Shown here one piece after another: positions 1 through 9,149 of a DNA stretch of 64,000 nt. The DNA is from Synechococcus sp. CS-1328 (GTDB taxonomy: Bacteria; Cyanobacteriota; Cyanobacteriia; PCC-6307; Cyanobiaceae), in NCBI RefSeq assembly GCF_025128095.1, contig NZ_JAHLYT010000071.1, forward strand, positions 310,001 to 374,000. Direction: 5' to 3'. The translations under genes and the position numbers were made by a program. The notes below the pieces were generated by a model that made no database searches, was not told where the DNA came from, and saw only the letters and a list, made by a program, of their open reading frames with translations. How positions within the stretch are numbered: position 1 is the first letter of the stretch; each line of letters opens with the position of its first letter.

Positions 1-766
1 CCCGCACCATCGGCATCAGGTGCGGCGTGAACTGCAGCTGGATGGCGCGCCCGGCGGCCTCACCGGCCAGCTGCTCGATCTCACTGGTGTGGCGGTGACC
101 GACCACGCCGTAGGGCGCCACCGCTTCGCTGGCCTCGGCCAGCAACAGGTGCTCCTTGGCGGCCCGGCCACCGCCGGAGGTGCCCGTCTTGGCGTCGATC
201 ACGATGCCGCGGGTCTCGATCAGACCCTGCTGCAGAAAGGGGAGCAGGCCCAGCAGGCTGGCGGTGGGGAAGCAGCCGGGCGCCGCCACCAGTCGGGCGC
301 CGCGAATGCGCTCTTCCGCCCACTCCACCAGGCCATAGACCGCCTCCTGGCACAGATCGCTGTCGCTGCGGGGAACCTGGCGCGCTTCGGCGGCATAGAC
401 CTCCTGCCATTGGCTGAGGGAGCGGTAGCGGTAGTCGGCGGAGAGGTCGACCACCTTCACGCCCCGCTCCAGCAAAGGCGGCACCAGTTGGGCCGCCAGG
501 CCATTCGGCAGGCTGAGCACCGCCAGATCCGCCGCCGCCGCGATCTCCTCGGGGTCGGGTGACTGGACCACGGGATCCCCCGGTAACGGCAGGAACGGCA
601 CCAGATCCCGCCAGCGCTTGCCGGAACTGCGTTCACCGCCGAGATAGGTCACCTGCAGCTGCGGATGCTGATGCAGCAGCCGCAGGGTCTGCAGACCGCC
701 GTATCCGGTGGCTCCGATCACCGCCACCCGGGCAACGGTCGCGGCAGGGACGGAGGAGGGAGCCAT
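1..766 (-). CDS. argC: N-acetyl-gamma-glutamyl-phosphate reductase (3' part outside window)
   Basis: Third enzyme of arginine synthesis: NADPH-dependent reduction of N-acetylglutamyl phosphate to the semialdehyde, in the cytosol. Translating the minus strand from the ATG at 766 gives an N-terminal Rossmann motif VIGATGYGG and, near residue 165, the catalytic-cysteine segment APGCFPTASLLG. About 255 residues are visible. The family is about 350 long, so roughly the last 100 residues lie beyond base 1. It is divergent from ribBA, whose start is 68 bases away. The assignment is firm; only the C-terminus is unseen. Confidence 0.93.
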   Translation of the reverse strand, partial: MAPSSVPAATVARVAVIGATGYGGLQTLRLLHQHPQLQVTYLGGERSSGKRWRDLVPFLPLPGDPVVQSPDPEEIAAAADLAVLSLPNGLAAQLVPPLLERGVKVVDLSADYRYRSLSQWQEVYAAEARQVPRSDSDLCQEAVYGLVEWAEERIRGARLVAAPGCFPTASLLGLLPFLQQGLIETRGIVIDAKTGTSGGGRAAKEHLLLAEASEAVAPYGVVGHRHTSEIEQLAGEAAGRAIQLQFTPHLMPMVR

Positions 767-802
767 GCCGAATTGGCGGGAACGGCAGATCGTACCGGGC
801 TC

Positions 803-808
803 TATAAA
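803..808 (+). promoter_or_regulatory. Possible -10 element of ribBA
   Basis: TATAAA lies 26 bases before the TTG start of ribBA, in the short argC/ribBA divergent spacer. No convincing -35 hexamer at standard spacing was found; TTGGCG at 773 is too far away. This is a weak inference from sequence alone. Confidence 0.25.
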
Positions 809-834
809 GGACTATTGCGACTCGGTCGCTGGCC

Positions 835-2505
835 TTGACCGCCCTTTCCGAACCGTTCCAGATCGAGACCATCGCCTTCGACGCCATCGCCGACGCCCTG
901 GCGGCCATTCGCAACGGCGAATCGATCGTGGTGGTGGACGACGAAAACCGCGAAAACGAAGGCGACCTGATCTGTGCCGCCCAGTTCGCCACCCCCGAAC
1001 AGATCAACTTCATGGCCACCGAGGCCCGGGGCCTGATCTGCCTGGCCATGGAGGGGGAGAGGCTCGATGCCCTCGATCTGCCCCTGATGGTGGATCGCAA
1101 CACCGACAGCAACCAGACCGCCTTCACGGTGAGCGTCGACGCCGGACCGGAAAACGGCGTCAGCACCGGCATCTCTGCCGAGGACCGGGCCCGCACCATC
1201 CAGGTGGCGATCCATCCCCACTCGAGGCCGGCTGATCTGCGGCGCCCTGGACACATTTTCCCCCTCAGGGCCCGCCAGGGCGGGGTGCTGAAACGGGCCG
1301 GCCACACGGAAGCGGCCGTGGACCTGGCCCGCCTCTCTGGCCTATATCCCGCCGGAGTGATCTGCGAGATCCAGAACCCGGACGGCTCGATGGCCCGCCT
1401 GCCTCAGCTGGCGCGCTACGCGCGGCTGCATGGCTTGCGGCTGATCTCGATCGCCGACCTGATCCGCTACCGACTCGACACCGAACGCTTCGTGCGTCGC
1501 CAGGCGGAGGCCGCCCTGCCCAGCGCCTTCGGCACCTTCCGCGCGATCGGCTACCGCAACGAACTCGACGGCAGCGAGCACGTCGCGATCGTCAAGGGCA
1601 GCCCGGAGACCTCCACCGGCCCGGTGCTGGTGCGGGTGCACTCCGAATGCCTCACCGGCGACGCCTTCGGCTCGCTGCGCTGCGATTGCCGGCCCCAGCT
1701 GGAGACCGCCATGCAGATGATCGAGGCCGCCGGAGAAGGCGTGGTGGTGTATCTGCGCCAGGAGGGCCGCGGCATCGGACTGATCAACAAGCTGCGGGCC
1801 TACAGCCTCCAGGATGGTGGCCTCGACACCGTGGAAGCCAACGAACATCTCGGCTTTGCGGCAGACCTGCGCAACTACGGCGTCGGCGCTCAGATTCTCA
1901 GCGACCTGGGCGTACAGCGGCTACGGCTGATCACCAACAATCCCCGCAAGATCGCCGGTCTGGGCGGCTATGGGCTTGAGGTGGTGGATCGGGTGCCCCT
2001 GGTGATGGATGCGGGTCAGCACAATGCCGCCTACCTCCAGACCAAGCGCACCAAGCTCGGCCACCTGATGGGTCGCGACTCCCAGGGACCCACGGCGGTG
2101 CTGGCCTGGCGGGGACAGAGCGATGAAGCCGGGCTTGCCAGGCAGCTGGAGGGCCTGGAGGTCTGGGCCAGCCGCCGAGGAGTGTTGCTGGAGCGGGAGG
2201 AGCATGTGCGTCTGCTGGCCCTGCTGGAGCAGCCGCAGCTGGCGGTGCTGCTCACGGCCCCAGCGGGCGAAGCCCTGGAGGCCGAGGCGCTGATGGAGGC
2301 CTTACGGCTGATGGCGAGCTGGGAGGCCACCGCGGCCGTGAGCCTCCTCCTGGCCCCGGACGCTCAGCGCACCGCCCACCCCAGCGCCCTGCTCGAACCG
2401 GAGCATCGGGACCTGGTGGCCCTGCGCAACGCCCCGGCCAGCAGGCTGGCGCTCGAACCCAATGCCTTCCTGCATTGGACCGCGCCGGTCACTTCTGAAT
2501 GGTGA
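835..2505 (+). CDS. ribBA: Bifunctional 3,4-dihydroxy-2-butanone-4-phosphate synthase / GTP cyclohydrolase II
   Basis: Supplies both precursors of riboflavin: DHBP from ribulose 5-phosphate and the pyrimidine from GTP. The N-terminal RibB domain shows [11 protein letters not shown] at residues 35-45 and RAGHTEA at 154-160. The RibA domain starts near 230, with the zinc cysteines C272, C283 and C285 and the GTP-binding segment [11 protein letters not shown] (306-316). After about residue 435 there is a further ~120-residue region with no motif I recognise; long RibBA proteins are common in cyanobacteria. The start is TTG. No in-frame ATG precedes the RibB domain, and the domain begins within 20 residues of this TTG. 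Confidence 0.93.
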   Translation: MTALSEPFQIETIAFDAIADALAAIRNGESIVVVDDENRENEGDLICAAQFATPEQINFMATEARGLICLAMEGERLDALDLPLMVDRNTDSNQTAFTVSVDAGPENGVSTGISAEDRARTIQVAIHPHSRPADLRRPGHIFPLRARQGGVLKRAGHTEAAVDLARLSGLYPAGVICEIQNPDGSMARLPQLARYARLHGLRLISIADLIRYRLDTERFVRRQAEAALPSAFGTFRAIGYRNELDGSEHVAIVKGSPETSTGPVLVRVHSECLTGDAFGSLRCDCRPQLETAMQMIEAAGEGVVVYLRQEGRGIGLINKLRAYSLQDGGLDTVEANEHLGFAADLRNYGVGAQILSDLGVQRLRLITNNPRKIAGLGGYGLEVVDRVPLVMDAGQHNAAYLQTKRTKLGHLMGRDSQGPTAVLAWRGQSDEAGLARQLEGLEVWASRRGVLLEREEHVRLLALLEQPQLAVLLTAPAGEALEAEALMEALRLMASWEATAAVSLLLAPDAQRTAHPSALLEPEHRDLVALRNAPASRLALEPNAFLHWTAPVTSEW

Positions 2506-2929
2506 CCGTGTTGATGCGGCTGCCGTTGTGCAGCGCCATCACCACATCCATGTTGCCGGTCTGACCGAACACGGTGTGCACCCCATCGAGGTGGGGCTGG
2601 ACGCCATGGCAGAGGAAGAACTGGCTGCCACCGGTGTTCTTGCCTGCATGGGCCATCGAGAGGCTGCCGGCCTGGTGCTTGTGGGTGTTGATCTCACAGG
2701 GGATCGTGTAGCCGGGGCCACCGGTCCCGGCCATGCCGCGGGCACCTTCGCGGGAATTGGGGCAACCGCCCTGGGCCATGAAGCCATCAATGACGCGGTG
2801 GAAGGCAAGGCCGTCGTAGAAGCCCTCTTCGGCCAGCTTGACGAAATTGGCGACGGTGCCCGGTGCATCGGCATCGAACAGTTCCAGCTCGATCGTTCCG
2901 GCGTCGGTCTCCATCACGGCTTTGGTCAC
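2489..2929 (-). CDS. Cyclophilin-type peptidyl-prolyl cis-trans isomerase
   Basis: Catalyses proline cis-trans isomerisation during protein folding. Signature segments are [39 protein letters not shown] and LDGVHTVFG, all typical of small PpiB-like cyclophilins. I place the start at the GTG at 2929 (protein [18 protein letters not shown]..., 146 aa), which matches the compact family length. The frame stays open upstream to 3094, adding 55 residues with no cyclophilin homology and no signal peptide. The 3' end overlaps that of ribBA by 17 bases. No signal sequence is visible, so it is probably cytoplasmic. Confidence 0.9.
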   Translation of the reverse strand: MTKAVMETDAGTIELELFDADAPGTVANFVKLAEEGFYDGLAFHRVIDGFMAQGGCPNSREGARGMAGTGGPGYTIPCEINTHKHQAGSLSMAHAGKNTGGSQFFLCHGVQPHLDGVHTVFGQTGNMDVVMALHNGSRINTVTIQK

Positions 2930-3123
2930 AGGGAAACAAGCGGAAAGGAGGACTGTATCGAGCTCGGCCTGCGCTGCCGGGTCGTCGCAGCGGGGGATCA
3001 CCGCCCGGTCGTCGCACTCCGGTGCCGTGGGGTAGAACACCCCCAGTGTTTCCACCAGTCCCGGCCCGCAGGGCTTGACTTCTTCCAGGCCCAAAGGCTC
3101 CTACCTCGCCAGATTCCCTCACG

Positions 3124-4056
3124 ATGGCCCCACGTTCTGCAAGCACCACCTCACGGGACGACCTGGCCAGCGCCCGGATCGGCGTGCTGGGCGGCAGCGG
3201 GCTCTACGCCATGGATGGGCTGGAGGACGTCCGCGAGATCACGGTTGAAACCCCCTACGGCCCTACCTCCGATGATCTGCGGCTCGGCCGGATCGGCAAC
3301 GCCGAGGTGGTGTTTCTGGCTCGCCACGGCCGGTATCACACCTACACCCCCACGGAGGTGCCCTACCGCGCCAATCTCTGGGCCCTGCGCTCGCTCGGGG
3401 TGCGCTGGATTGTGTCGGTCTCGGCGGTGGGGTCGCTGCAAGAGCACTTCCGCCCGCTCGACATGCTGGTGCCCGATCAGTTCATCGATCGCACCCACCA
3501 GCGGCCGCTCACCTTCTTCGGTGAGGGTGCCGTGGCCCACGTGGGTGTGGCCGATCCCTTTTGTCCCACCCTCAGCCGTCTGCTCTCCGACGTGGGTGAC
3601 AGCCTGATGCCAGGAGGCCGGGCCCTGCATCGCGGAGGAACCTATCTCTGCATGGAAGGACCCGCCTTCTCCACCCGGGCGGAATCGGAGCTCTACCGCA
3701 GCTGGGGCTGCTCAGTGATCGGCATGACCAACCACAGCGAGGCCCGACTGGCCCGGGAAGCGGAGATGGCCTACGCCACCCTGGCGATGGTGACCGACTA
3801 CGACTGCTGGCACAACGACCACGCCTCGGTCAGCGTCGAGATGGTGATCGAGAACCTGAGAGCTAACGCGACCCTGGCCCAGCAGATCGTGCGCATGGCC
3901 GTGGAGCGGCTCGGGGAACTGCGCCCGCCCAGCACGGCCCACCATGCCCTGCGCCATGCCCTGATGACGCCCGCCGATCAGGTCCCCCCCGAAACCCGTC
4001 GCCGGGTCGACCTGTTCACCGCCCCCTACTGGGGTGCGTTCGAGCCGGCGGCCTGA
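3124..4056 (+). CDS. mtnP: S-methyl-5'-thioadenosine phosphorylase
   Basis: Phosphorolysis of methylthioadenosine to adenine and methylthioribose-1-phosphate, part of methionine salvage and polyamine by-product disposal. The 310-residue protein has the N-terminal GVLGGSGLYAM phosphate loop, ARHGRYHTYTP, the central SVSAVGSL strand, YLCMEGPAFSTRAES and LAREAEMAYATLAMVTDYDCW. The specificity segment reads MTNHSEA where many MTAPs have MT-x-x-PE, so inosine-type substrates cannot be excluded. It is divergent from the cyclophilin gene and overlaps murQ by 31 bases at the 3' ends. Confidence 0.9.
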   Translation: MAPRSASTTSRDDLASARIGVLGGSGLYAMDGLEDVREITVETPYGPTSDDLRLGRIGNAEVVFLARHGRYHTYTPTEVPYRANLWALRSLGVRWIVSVSAVGSLQEHFRPLDMLVPDQFIDRTHQRPLTFFGEGAVAHVGVADPFCPTLSRLLSDVGDSLMPGGRALHRGGTYLCMEGPAFSTRAESELYRSWGCSVIGMTNHSEARLAREAEMAYATLAMVTDYDCWHNDHASVSVEMVIENLRANATLAQQIVRMAVERLGELRPPSTAHHALRHALMTPADQVPPETRRRVDLFTAPYWGAFEPAA

Positions 4057-5066
4057 ACCCCGGGCGCCAGTTCCACCCCTGCAGCGGCCAGGGTGGACCT
4101 AAGAGAGGGACCATGCTGATCCAGCAGGCCGCGAGCCTCGTCAAGGCATAACGCTGCGGAAGACTGGGCAGAACCCTGTTCAGGGCAGGGATCACTGGCC
4201 GTTTCCCTGCTGGCGGTGATCAGGGCCGCCAGCAGCAGGGCCAGCTTCACGGATCCTCCGGCCAGATCCAGCAGCTCGGCACCCTGCTGCCGGCCCACGC
4301 CAGCCAGATCCCGCAGGATGCGCAGGGCCCGATCCTCGAGCTTGCTGTTGGTCACCGCCACATCCACCATGCGGTTGCCGTGCACCTTGCCCAACCGCAC
4401 CATCACGCCGGTGGAGAGGATGTTGAGCGCCATCTTCGTGGCGGTGCCAGCCTTGAGACGGGTGGAGCCAGTGAGCAGCTCCGGCCCCGTGAGCAGGCGG
4501 ATATCGAGGTCGCAGGGCATGGGGGCCTGGGCGGCGGGCACGCAGGCCATCGCGATGGCCAGGGCACCGATCTCGCGGGCGTAGTTGAGCCCGCCATGCA
4601 CGTAGGGGGTGGTGCCCCCTGCGGCGATCCCCACCAGGCAATCAGCGCCGCTGAAGCCACGGGCCTCAAGATCCTGGCGGCCCGCCTCGGCCAAATCCTC
4701 CAGGCCTTCCGAGCTGCGCAGCAGAGCCGCAGCACCGCCGGCCAGAACCCCCTGAACCAGCTCGGGCGGGGTGCAGAACGTGGGCGGGCACTCCGCCGCA
4801 TCGAGCACACCGAGTCGGCCTGACGTGCCGGCACCCAGGTAGAAAAGGCGGCCGCCGCCGCGCAACCGATCGCTGATGGCATCGATGGCCTGAGCGAGGA
4901 CCCCGGCGGCGGCGACCACAGCCTGCTGGGGGCCACGCTCGTTCTCACAGAACAGGTCCACAAGGGCGTCGGTGGATAGCCGGTCCAGCCCTTCGCTGGC
5001 GGGATTGGGCTGCTCGGTGAGCAGATGACCCCGATCGCTGCCCGGGCTCGCTGGCTCTGGACTCAC
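4026..5066 (-). CDS. murQ: N-acetylmuramic acid 6-phosphate etherase
   Basis: Cleaves the lactyl ether of MurNAc-6-phosphate in peptidoglycan recycling. Shows the SIS-domain signature GAGTSGRLGVLDAAECPP, GIAAGGTTPYVHG and the conserved block GTATKMALNILST followed by MVDVAVTNSKL. The frame is open to 5162, but I take the GTG at 5066 as start. It forms a GTGA overlap with the stop of the upstream DUF3110 gene and gives 346 residues, near family size. The two genes therefore look co-transcribed. The C-terminus overlaps mtnP tail to tail. Confidence 0.92.
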   Translation of the reverse strand: MSPEPASPGSDRGHLLTEQPNPASEGLDRLSTDALVDLFCENERGPQQAVVAAAGVLAQAIDAISDRLRGGGRLFYLGAGTSGRLGVLDAAECPPTFCTPPELVQGVLAGGAAALLRSSEGLEDLAEAGRQDLEARGFSGADCLVGIAAGGTTPYVHGGLNYAREIGALAIAMACVPAAQAPMPCDLDIRLLTGPELLTGSTRLKAGTATKMALNILSTGVMVRLGKVHGNRMVDVAVTNSKLEDRALRILRDLAGVGRQQGAELLDLAGGSVKLALLLAALITASRETASDPCPEQGSAQSSAALCLDEARGLLDQHGPSLRSTLAAAGVELAPGVQAAGSNAPQ

Positions 5067-5467
5067 AGCAGCCCCTCCAACTGGCGGCGGAAGGCCTCCA
5101 GGTCGGCGTTGCCGGAGCTGATCGTCTCTGGAATCGCCTGCTCCAGCTCCTGCTCCTGCCACTGGCTCACGTCCATGTTGCGTTCGGGCGGCGCGATCAG
5201 AAGCCGTTCCTCGGCGGACTGGGGCAGGAATCCGGCCGGAACGAAGCGGGCCTCGTAACCGGACTGATCACAGAACATCTCCATCTCCTCCCGGTCCAGC
5301 GCTTCCACCGTGGGAGCGGGGAAATCCTGGGCCTCCAGCAATCCGGCATAGCGCTCGGCGTCGTCGCGATCCTCAAACAGCAGCACCACGGTGCGACCGC
5401 TCACCTCCAGGGAGTGGATGCCTTCACTTTCGCTGCCGGCATCGAAGAGCAGAACGTGCACCGCCAT
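5063..5467 (-). CDS. DUF3110 family protein
   Basis: A 134-residue acidic cytosolic protein of a family I know essentially from cyanobacteria and plant plastids. Diagnostic segments are VHVLLFDAGSESEGIHSL at the N-terminus and YAGLLEAQDFPAPTVEALD in the middle, followed by a weakly conserved acidic tail. No catalytic motif, membrane segment or signal peptide is visible and the function is unknown. It is translationally coupled to murQ through the GTGA overlap at 5063-5066. Confidence 0.85.
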   Translation of the reverse strand: MAVHVLLFDAGSESEGIHSLEVSGRTVVLLFEDRDDAERYAGLLEAQDFPAPTVEALDREEMEMFCDQSGYEARFVPAGFLPQSAEERLLIAPPERNMDVSQWQEQELEQAIPETISSGNADLEAFRRQLEGLL

Positions 5468-5526
5468 GGCAGGCCAACCAGAACCACGTCAGTGTCTCAC
5501 TGCTCCGAATCTCACTGATCCGCGCC

Positions 5527-6579
5527 TCACTGCTCTGAGGCGGCCTCGGCGGCCAGCTCCCGCAGCCGGCGGTAGAGCGCCTGCTCCGCATCGCTGAGCA
5601 GCTCGGGCACCACGACCCGAACCTCCACGATCTGATCGCCGCACTGCTCCCCGAGGCGCAACCCCCGGCCCCGCAGGCGCAGCAACCGCCCCGACGACGA
5701 CCCTGGCGGAACCCTCAGCTTCACAGGTCCGTTGAGGGTGGGCACGACCGCGTCACAGCCCAGGGCGGCATCGGGCGGCTGGAGCTCCAGTGCATAGGAC
5801 ACACGCAGCCCATCGACCCGCAACCCCTCGGCGGTGCGAACGCGCAGCTGCAGGAAATGGTCGCCGCCACCGGGGGCCACCCCGGCCAGCCGCAGCCGCC
5901 AGCCATCCCCCGCCAGGGGCGGCGTGCTCACCTCCACCACTGTGCCGTCTGCCAGCTCCAGCTGCACCGGTGCGCCGCTGAGCGCCTGCTCGGGGGTGAG
6001 ATCGAGCACCGTTTCCTGATCCTCGGCAAACAGCACCGGCGGCGGCGACGGCGCGGCGGCCGTCACCTCACCGCTCGGACCCTCAAGACTGGGATCCTCG
6101 GAACCGGGATTCCCATCCATGCGGCGACCGGCACCGAACGGGCGCCCCCATGATGCGGCTGCTGCGGAAGGTTGGGGCCCCGGCGCCTGGGTGGTGCCTG
6201 GAGCGTCCATAGGTTCCGTTTCCTCAACCTCTCTGCGCCGGCTGCGCCCACGACCGAACAGGGTCTCGAGGTAGTCCTGGAAGTCCGGGAAACCCGTCGC
6301 AAAGGGATCGGAGGAGGACGCCCCGGCCGCGCTTCCCTCGCCGGCTTCCCAGGCCCGGCGGCGCTGCGGATCGGACAGCACCGCGTAGGCCTCGTTGACC
6401 AGCTTGAAGCGCTCCTCCGCCACCGGATCATTGCCGTTCAGGTCGGGGTGCCAGCGGCGCGCCTGGGCCCGGAAGGCCCGCTTCAGGCTGGGGGCGTCGC
6501 TGCCCGGCTCCAGCCCGAGCACCCCCCAGTGGTCAGGGGCGCTGCCGGCACCCGTCATTGGCATCCCCATCGCTGGCAT
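5527..6579 (-). CDS. dnaJ: DnaJ-family co-chaperone without zinc finger
   Basis: Stimulates the ATPase of Hsp70 and delivers substrates. The J-domain is at about residues 16-80 and carries the catalytic HPD within ARRWHPDLNG and the helix NEAYAVLSDPQRRRAWE. A Ser/Gly/Pro-rich linker follows, then the beta-rich C-terminal substrate domain (LDLTPEQALSGAPVQLELADG, LRLRGRGLRLGEQCG). The CXXCXGXG zinc repeats of type I DnaJ are absent, so it is a type II (CbpA-like) protein. It lies 23 bases downstream of dnaK, the arrangement expected for a dedicated pair. The exact start is uncertain because four Met codons occur within the first eight residues. Confidence 0.9.
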   Translation of the reverse strand: MPAMGMPMTGAGSAPDHWGVLGLEPGSDAPSLKRAFRAQARRWHPDLNGNDPVAEERFKLVNEAYAVLSDPQRRRAWEAGEGSAAGASSSDPFATGFPDFQDYLETLFGRGRSRRREVEETEPMDAPGTTQAPGPQPSAAAASWGRPFGAGRRMDGNPGSEDPSLEGPSGEVTAAAPSPPPVLFAEDQETVLDLTPEQALSGAPVQLELADGTVVEVSTPPLAGDGWRLRLAGVAPGGGDHFLQLRVRTAEGLRVDGLRVSYALELQPPDAALGCDAVVPTLNGPVKLRVPPGSSSGRLLRLRGRGLRLGEQCGDQIVEVRVVVPELLSDAEQALYRRLRELAAEAASEQ

Positions 6580-6602
6580 CCCGGTCTGCGCGTCTCCCAG
6601 GC

Positions 6603-8987
6603 TCAGATCTCGCCCCAGGGGTCATCGTCACCCCACTCGGAGCGCGGCGGCCGGCTGGGGGGACGCGGTGCGGCGCGCTTGCGGCTCTCGTCCAAGCGAT
6701 TGTCCGGATCCCGGCGGTTGGGATCGCGGTAGCCAGATGAGCGATCTTCAGAGTTGCGATCGCTGGCATCGCGATAGGCAGACTCGCGAGAACCATTGTC
6801 GCGGTAGGGGGGAGGTTCGGGGTAAGCGGTTTGTGGGTAGCCGGTCTGGGGGTAGCTGCTCTCTGGATAGGAGCGATCCATTGGGGCACGATCAACGCTT
6901 AGGCCCTGCTCACTCGGGAAGCCTCCGGAGCCGGACCAGCTGCTGTCCCGACGCAGCGCCGGTTGGCGATCGAGACCCACGCCACCCAGGCCGCCATAGG
7001 AGCTGGATCCATAAGAACTGGCGCCATAGGAGCCGGAGCCCCAGCGATCGGCATCGGAGCGACCAGGACGGCCCGGGCCATCCCAGTCGTCCCAGTCGTC
7101 GTCGGAAAACAGTTCATCCTTGAGGGAGCCGAGCGTGTTCTTGAGGCCCTGCAAGGGGCCGCTCTCGGCCTTGCGCTCGCTCAGCAGGCGGCGATTGAGG
7201 CCGAACAGGGCCTCCTGCAACTGACTCACCGCCAGATCCAGTTCGCCGAGATCACCACCCGCCAGCTGATCCTGCACATCGCGAACGGCCAGCTCCACCG
7301 CCCGTTGCTGCCGCTCCGCCCCATAGGGACCCAGCTCCAGGGCCGCATCCCGCAGCCGCCGTTCGGCCTGAGCCACCAGGGTCTGGGCGCGGTTGCGGCG
7401 ATCGACCTCGGCCCGTTTGCGGCGATCCTCGCCGGCCTTCTGCTCGGCCTCCGCAAGCAGGCTTTGAATCTCGTCCTCGCTGAGGTTGGACCCCCCCTGG
7501 ATCGACACACTCTGCTTGCGGCCTGTGGTGCGGTCGGTGGCTGAGACCTGCAGCAGACCATTGGCGTCGATGTCGAACGACACCTGCACCTGGGGCACCC
7601 CCCGCGGCGCTGGCGGAATGCCGGAGAGGCGAAAACGCCCCAGCGACTTGTTGCCCTCGGCCATCTGCCGCTCCCCCTGCAGCACATGGATCTCCACGGA
7701 GCTCTGGTTCGATTCCGAGGTGCTGAACACATCGCTCTTGCGCACCGGAATCGGCGTGTTGCGCGGGATCAGCACCTTCATCACCCCGCCGATCGTCTCC
7801 AGGCCAAGGGACAGGGGCGTGACGTCGTTGAGCATCAGATCGCGCAGCTCACCGGTAAGGATGCCGGCCTGCACAGCGGCTCCGATCGCCACCACCTCAT
7901 CGGGGTTGACCGACTGGCAGGGTTCCCGCGGAATCAGGGTGCGCACCATCTCCTGCACCATCGGCATCCGGGTGGAGCCCCCCACCAGCACGACGTCGTC
8001 GATGTCTTCCGAGGCCAGGCCCGCATCCCGCAGGGCCCGCTGCACCGGCCGTAGCAAGCGATCGAGCAGATCCGGGCAAAGGCTCTCGAACACCCGCCGC
8101 TCCAGGGTGGTCTCAATGTGCAGGGGACCATCCGGACCCGTGGCGATGAAGGGCAGGGAGATGGGCGTGCTCTGCACGCCACTGAGCTCCTGCTTCGCCT
8201 TCTCCGCTGCCTCGGTGAGCCGCTGCAGCGCCTGACGATCGCGGCGCAGGTCGATGCTGTGCTCGCTCTGGAAGGCATCGGCCAGCCAGTCGACGATGCG
8301 GCGATCCCAGTCGTTGCCGCCGAGCTGGGTGTCGCCGCTGGTCGCCTTCACATCGAAGACACCATTGGCGATGCGCAGAACCGACACATCAAAGGTGCCT
8401 CCTCCCAGATCAAAGACCATCACCCGCTTGGCACTGCTGCGATCGAAGCCGTAGGCGAGGGCAGCGGCGGTGGGTTCGTTGAGGATTCTCTCCACGGCGA
8501 TGCCCGCCAGCCGGCCCGCATCACGGGTGGCCTGGCGCTGGGCGTCGTTGAAATAGGCGGGCACGGTGATCACCGCCGCCTCCACGGGCTCGCCCAGGTA
8601 GGTGGCGGCATCGTCCACCAGCTTGCGCAGGATGCTGGCAACCAGCTCTTCGGGGGCGTACTCCCGCTCGGTGGCAGGGCAGAGCACCCGCACATTGCCG
8701 GCCTCGTTGGCCCGCACCGTGTAAGGCACCGCCAGGCTGCCCTCATCGAGCTCATCCCAGCTGCGCCCCACGAAGCGCTTGAGGTTGGCAAAGCTGTTGC
8801 GCGGGTTGAGCACCAGCTGACGCCGCGCCAGCTGCCCCACCAGCAGCTCCTGATCGCGGCTGAAACCCACCACCGAGGGGGTGGTGCGACCGCCTTCGGC
8901 ACTGGCGATCACCTGGGGACGGCCACCTTCCAGCACCGCCACCACCGAGTTGGTGGTGCCCAGGTCGATGCCCACGATGCGGCCCAT
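6603..8987 (-). CDS. dnaK: Hsp70 chaperone, DnaK3-like, with long C-terminal tail
   Basis: ATP-driven chaperone. N-terminal ATPase signatures are GIDLGTTNSVVAVLEGG, VFDLGGGTFDVSVL and VLVGGSTRMPMVQEMV. The substrate-binding domain includes GLETIGGVMKVLIPRNTPIPV. From about residue 624 to 794 there is a low-complexity tail rich in Ser, Tyr, Gly, Pro, Arg and Asp, ending in GDDDPWGEI. Canonical DnaK is about 640 residues with a short acidic tail. The length, and the immediately following dnaJ, match the cyanobacterial DnaK3 type, which has been described as thylakoid-associated. The paralogue assignment is inference; the Hsp70 assignment is certain. Confidence 0.95.
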   Translation of the reverse strand: MGRIVGIDLGTTNSVVAVLEGGRPQVIASAEGGRTTPSVVGFSRDQELLVGQLARRQLVLNPRNSFANLKRFVGRSWDELDEGSLAVPYTVRANEAGNVRVLCPATEREYAPEELVASILRKLVDDAATYLGEPVEAAVITVPAYFNDAQRQATRDAGRLAGIAVERILNEPTAAALAYGFDRSSAKRVMVFDLGGGTFDVSVLRIANGVFDVKATSGDTQLGGNDWDRRIVDWLADAFQSEHSIDLRRDRQALQRLTEAAEKAKQELSGVQSTPISLPFIATGPDGPLHIETTLERRVFESLCPDLLDRLLRPVQRALRDAGLASEDIDDVVLVGGSTRMPMVQEMVRTLIPREPCQSVNPDEVVAIGAAVQAGILTGELRDLMLNDVTPLSLGLETIGGVMKVLIPRNTPIPVRKSDVFSTSESNQSSVEIHVLQGERQMAEGNKSLGRFRLSGIPPAPRGVPQVQVSFDIDANGLLQVSATDRTTGRKQSVSIQGGSNLSEDEIQSLLAEAEQKAGEDRRKRAEVDRRNRAQTLVAQAERRLRDAALELGPYGAERQQRAVELAVRDVQDQLAGGDLGELDLAVSQLQEALFGLNRRLLSERKAESGPLQGLKNTLGSLKDELFSDDDWDDWDGPGRPGRSDADRWGSGSYGASSYGSSSYGGLGGVGLDRQPALRRDSSWSGSGGFPSEQGLSVDRAPMDRSYPESSYPQTGYPQTAYPEPPPYRDNGSRESAYRDASDRNSEDRSSGYRDPNRRDPDNRLDESRKRAAPRPPSRPPRSEWGDDDPWGEI

Positions 8988-9055
8988 GACTTCCCGTTGC
9001 GCGCCCCAAAGCTACCGACTCCCGCCGTGGGCACTCCGTTCAGGCGGAGCGGAGC

Positions 9056-9074
9056 CTTTAATCGGCCTTTAAAC
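9056..9074 (+). promoter_or_regulatory. Putative Pho box upstream of pstC
   Basis: Two tandem 8-mers, CTTTAATC (9056-9063) and CTTTAAAC (9067-9074), are spaced 11 bases apart. This fits the cyanobacterial PhoB/SphR box pattern of CTTAACCT-like octamers with 3-base spacers. A possible -10 (TTAGAT, 9095-9100) lies 20 bases further on. The position before pstCAB supports phosphate-starvation control, but only two repeats are recognisable. Confidence 0.5.
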
Positions 9075-9149
9075 GGTGGGGAGAACCCATTTCCTTAGAT
9101 TCGAGCCGCGGTGCCGTTCGCACATCACCGTGTTCTGCTCCGCCCCCCC

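Noticed and set aside
2930-3094. N-terminal 55-residue extension of the cyclophilin
   Set aside because: It does not resemble any cyclophilin region or signal peptide, and the compact family length is reached from the GTG at 2929.
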